The position numbers and the translations under genes are program-made. Source: Desulfofustis sp. (lineage in GTDB: Bacteria > Desulfobacterota > Desulfobulbia > Desulfobulbales > Desulfocapsaceae). From it: 8,137 nucleotides of DNA. The stretch lies in NCBI GenBank assembly GCA_030604345.1, contig JAUVWB010000059.1, positions 1 through 8,137 on the forward strand, written 5' to 3'. Below are positions 5,971-8,137 of this stretch, in pieces (position 1 is the stretch's first letter; each line of letters begins with the position of its first letter). The notes below the pieces were generated by a model. It was not told the DNA's origin. It saw nothing but the letters and a program-made list of their open reading frames with translations, and made no database searches.

Positions 5971-6747
5971 ATGAAAGCTCCGATTATCGCCGTCGTCATC
6001 ACGCTGTCGGCCCTTCTCTTCACCAGCTGCAGCAGGGTGCCGGAACCGGCCACCTACGACCATACCCACCAGCAGAAAATGCAGTCCGGCCATCACTGGG
6101 ATGTGCTGGCCACCGATATCGCCACGGAGATCAACAAGGCCCTGGTTCTTGGCGGTCATGTCGACGCCCCGGTCTATGTGCGACCCACCTGCGGCAGTGA
6201 AGACACCCCCTGCACGCCGGCTGAGACATCCACCTTCGACGAGGCGTTTCGCGATCTGCTGATCACGCGGCTGGTGGATCTCGGCGTCCCCACCCGATCG
6301 GTACCCGACCCGGAGACCATTGTCGTCCATTACAAGGCGCAACCGGTCTACCATCACGCCTATCGGATGCGCACGCTCAAACCGGGCTTGCTGACCTCCA
6401 TCTCGGCCGGCATCATCGTCTTGCGCAACGCACCGTGGGAACTGGCAACCATGGCCATCGCCGGCGGCATCGACGCAATCAACGCCGCCTACACCTCCCT
6501 TGACCGTTATGAGGTGGTGGTCACCACCTCAATGATCGTCAAGGATCGTTTTCTGTATCGAGACACGAGCATCTACTACATCAACTCAGACGACTCCTGG
6601 CATTACAATACGGCGGCAAAACCGGCGGAAATCAAACTGATCAGCGGTGATCATCGAGCGCCGACCGACCCCCAGGAACCGGACACCCCACCGGCGGTGC
6701 CGCAAGCCCAGCAGCTGGAACCCCTGGACAGCACCACCGGTATCTAG
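5971..6747 (+). CDS. Predicted lipoprotein of unknown function, partner of the FlgO-domain gene
   Basis: I do not recognise a named family with certainty. The 258-residue product starts with MKAPIIAVVITLSALLFTSC, a short signal with Cys20 as likely lipidation site; Phe at lipobox position -3 is less usual than Leu. A segment with DVLATDIATEINKAL (44-58), the strand PVYVRP (67-72) and the helix FDEAFRDLLITRLVDLGV (89-106) has the same order of elements as the FlgO domain next door. Cys74 and Cys81 could form a disulfide. Residues 139-172 are hydrophobic and Gly/Ala-rich. EVVVTTSMIV and SIYYIN (181-205) look like beta strands. The tail from about 230 is rich in Pro, Asp and Gln and probably disordered. 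ATG 5971 has GAGG 5 bases upstream and is preferred over GTG 5965. It is followed after 24 bases by the FlgO-domain gene, so the two are probably one operon. Confidence 0.75.
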   Translation: MKAPIIAVVITLSALLFTSCSRVPEPATYDHTHQQKMQSGHHWDVLATDIATEINKALVLGGHVDAPVYVRPTCGSEDTPCTPAETSTFDEAFRDLLITRLVDLGVPTRSVPDPETIVVHYKAQPVYHHAYRMRTLKPGLLTSISAGIIVLRNAPWELATMAIAGGIDAINAAYTSLDRYEVVVTTSMIVKDRFLYRDTSIYYINSDDSWHYNTAAKPAEIKLISGDHRAPTDPQEPDTPPAVPQAQQLEPLDSTTGI

Positions 6748-6771
6748 CACGACCCGCGGAGACCCACGCCC

Positions 6772-7425
6772 ATGCTCATCCAACGCCCTTCATCCACCGC
6801 TCGATCGCAGATCCGCCCCCGGTTTTTGACTCTGGTTCTGGCGGTCCTGCTGCTCTCCGGCTGCGCCGCCTTCAATGAGACGAGGCTGGAAGACCAACTC
6901 GGCCGGGAAGTGAACCTGATCGAATTCGCCAACGACATCGCCGACGACCTGGTTCGCGAGGCGTTCCCGCCGTTGCTGCCGCGCCAGCCGCAGTTGCCGA
7001 TCCTCACCACCACCTTCGTGGACAACAACCAACTGGAAAAGACCTCGCATTTCGGCAGACTGCTGCAAGAACACATCACAGCCCGCTTCGTTCGCAACGG
7101 CTATGCGGTCAAGGAGATCAAACTGCGCTCCGAACTGGTGATCGAACCGCAGTCGGGCGAAACGATCCTGTCTCGACGACTGGACCTGCTCAAGGACATC
7201 CAACCGGCCCAGGCCCTGCTGGTCGGCACCCTCTCCATCAGCCAGCGGACCATGTACATCTCGGCCCGGCTGGTCAACCCCACCACGGCCGACATCCTGT
7301 CGGCCGGAACCTATCGCCTCTATATGGACAAGAACGTGCTGGCCATGTTCGGTCTGCGTACCGCCGGTGACGATACCGACATCAAAAAACCGGAGGAACC
7401 CCTGATCAACCGGATTTTCTACTGA
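6772..7425 (+). CDS. FlgO-domain lipoprotein
   Basis: This is a predicted outer-membrane or periplasmic lipoprotein of 217 residues. A basic n-region (Arg5, Arg11, Arg15, Arg17), a hydrophobic core and the lipobox LSGC give lipidated Cys31. The mature protein matches the FlgO pattern: a helix FANDIADDLVREAF (52-65), the strand PILTTTFVDNNQL (76-88), the helix FGRLLQEHITARFVRNGYAV (94-113), ETILSRRL (130-137) and the closing strands QALLVGTLSIS, MYISARLVNPTTADILSAGT (about 147-180). FlgO was named in Vibrio for a flagellar outer-membrane protein, but the domain is widespread in proteins without a flagellar link, and no flagellar gene is visible here. ATG 6772 has GGAGA (6758-6762) 9 bases upstream. 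The C-terminus after about 195 is charged and probably flexible. The domain call is fairly firm; the role is open. Confidence 0.82.
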   Translation: MLIQRPSSTARSQIRPRFLTLVLAVLLLSGCAAFNETRLEDQLGREVNLIEFANDIADDLVREAFPPLLPRQPQLPILTTTFVDNNQLEKTSHFGRLLQEHITARFVRNGYAVKEIKLRSELVIEPQSGETILSRRLDLLKDIQPAQALLVGTLSISQRTMYISARLVNPTTADILSAGTYRLYMDKNVLAMFGLRTAGDDTDIKKPEEPLINRIFY

Positions 7426-7446
7426 TCCGACCAGGTACACGCAGGG

Positions 7447-7467
7447 GCACCGCGCTGGAGCGGCTGC
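7447..7467. terminator. Weak hairpin between the convergent FlgO-domain and Crp/Fnr genes
   Basis: GCACCGC (7447-7453) pairs with GCGG and TGC (7460-7463 and 7465-7467), with one bulged base and a 6-base loop. It fills half of the 42-base gap between the two stop codons. Neither strand has a U tract after it, so if it terminates transcription it is not a typical Rho-independent site. Confidence 0.3.
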
Positions 7468-8137
7468 CTAAAGTTCGGTCAGGCCGCCACGATCGAGGAT
7501 GGTGATGGTCCGGCCATCCACCCGGATCAGCCCGTCCTCGCTCATCCGGGCAAAAATCCGTGACAGGGTCTCGGGAATCGTCCCCAACAAGCTGGCCAGC
7601 TGCCCTTTGGATATCTCCAGTTCCACCACGTCCCCGTTCTGTTGTTCTTCGGAGGCGACCAGCAGATAACCGGCCAGCCGGGCCGGAACCTCCTTCAGCG
7701 ACAGGTTTTCGATCTGGGCGGTAAACTGCCTGAGTCGCAGGGAAAGCACCGCCAGCATGTTCAGCGCGATGCCCGCATGACGCTCGATCAGCTGCACGAA
7801 TTCCCTGCGCGGCAGGAAAAGCAGCGTACTCTTCATCAAGGCTTCGGCGCTTGCCGGAAACGGCTGGCCGTGGAAGACCGCCACCTCACCGATCGGCTCG
7901 CCGGCCCCGAAGATATGGAGGATCTGCTCTTTGCCCATGAGGTTCATTTTAAAGACCTTGACCTGTCCGGAGACGATCAGGTAAAAACCGTCGCCCGGGT
8001 CTCCCTCGAAAAAGATCGTCTCGCCACGATTATAGTGCTTTTCCCGGGTCAGGGCGGCAATGGCTTCCAACTGCTGGTCCGGTAGCCCATGAAACAGGGA
8101 AACGGCGGCGAGGTGATCTCTGATTTTCGGACTGGTC
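7468..8137 (-). CDS. Crp/Fnr-family transcription regulator, 5' end beyond the window
   Basis: It is a cytoplasmic DNA-binding regulator; 222 residues are visible and the frame is open to the right edge. The reading SLFHGLPDQQLEAIAAL encoded at about 8102-8050 is the normal family N-terminus, so the start lies upstream and a TTG at 8070 should not be taken as the start. The cyclic-nucleotide-binding fold follows (RGETIFFEGDPGDGFYLIVSGQVKVFK), then GEPIGEVAVF and PASAEAL, a long dimerisation helix, and a C-terminal winged helix with the recognition helix IPETLSRIFARM. The cAMP phosphate-binding Arg of E. coli CRP appears replaced (PASAEA at that place), and no Fnr-type cysteine cluster is seen in the visible part, so neither cAMP nor an iron-sulfur cluster is an obvious ligand. 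The pattern is closest to DNR/HcpR-like nitrosative-stress regulators, a tentative match. It converges on the FlgO-domain gene. Confidence 0.88.
   Translation of the reverse strand, partial: TSPKIRDHLAAVSLFHGLPDQQLEAIAALTREKHYNRGETIFFEGDPGDGFYLIVSGQVKVFKMNLMGKEQILHIFGAGEPIGEVAVFHGQPFPASAEALMKSTLLFLPRREFVQLIERHAGIALNMLAVLSLRLRQFTAQIENLSLKEVPARLAGYLLVASEEQQNGDVVELEISKGQLASLLGTIPETLSRIFARMSEDGLIRVDGRTITILDRGGLTEL

Noticed and set aside
8068..8070. TTG as start of the Crp/Fnr gene
   Set aside because: The frame continues open upstream with family-typical residues (LFHGLPDQQLEAI), so the real start is beyond the right edge.

Overview
The window is GC-rich, densely packed bacterial chromosome with ten protein genes and no sign of a mobile element, phage, CRISPR array, tRNA or rRNA. 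The gene set suggests an anaerobic Desulfobacterota/deltaproteobacterial chromosome, possibly near Desulfobulbales. The pointers are a DUF2959 lipoprotein, a FlgO-domain lipoprotein, an NtrC-type orphan regulator and a Crp/Fnr protein resembling HcpR/DNR. This placement rests on protein flavour alone and is an inference.

Layout. (1) 1-748, minus strand: a Trm112/UPF0434 zinc-knuckle protein followed by a phosphohexomutase that runs off the left edge. (2) 915-3349, plus strand: proC, nadK and a DUF2959 lipoprotein. (3) 3386-5646, minus strand: a PHP-domain phosphoesterase (RNase AM/YciV type) overlapping by 4 bases a sigma-54-dependent response regulator. (4) 5971-7425, plus strand: two adjacent lipoproteins, one unassigned and one FlgO-domain. 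(5) 7468-8137, minus strand: a Crp/Fnr regulator whose 5' end lies beyond the right edge. Groups 2/3 and 4/5 converge with gaps of only 36 and 42 bases. Groups 1/2 and 3/4 diverge from spacers of 166 and 324 bases.

How the genes fit together. ProC uses NAD(P)H and NadK makes NADP+, so group 2 begins with a loose cofactor/proline pairing and then turns to a cell-envelope protein. Group 3 couples a nucleotide/RNA 5'-end hydrolase to a two-component output regulator, which is not a textbook combination. It faces away from the lipoprotein pair across one shared upstream region. That region holds a good sigma-70-type promoter for the phosphoesterase gene and only a weak candidate for the lipoproteins.

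Most of the window is housekeeping and ordinary accessory regulation. The points most worth a second look are the PHP/regulator overlap, the tandem FlgO-like lipoprotein pair, altered substrate-site residues in ProC, a 74-residue N-terminal extension on the phosphohexomutase, and a terminator-shaped hairpin pointing antisense to the first operon.
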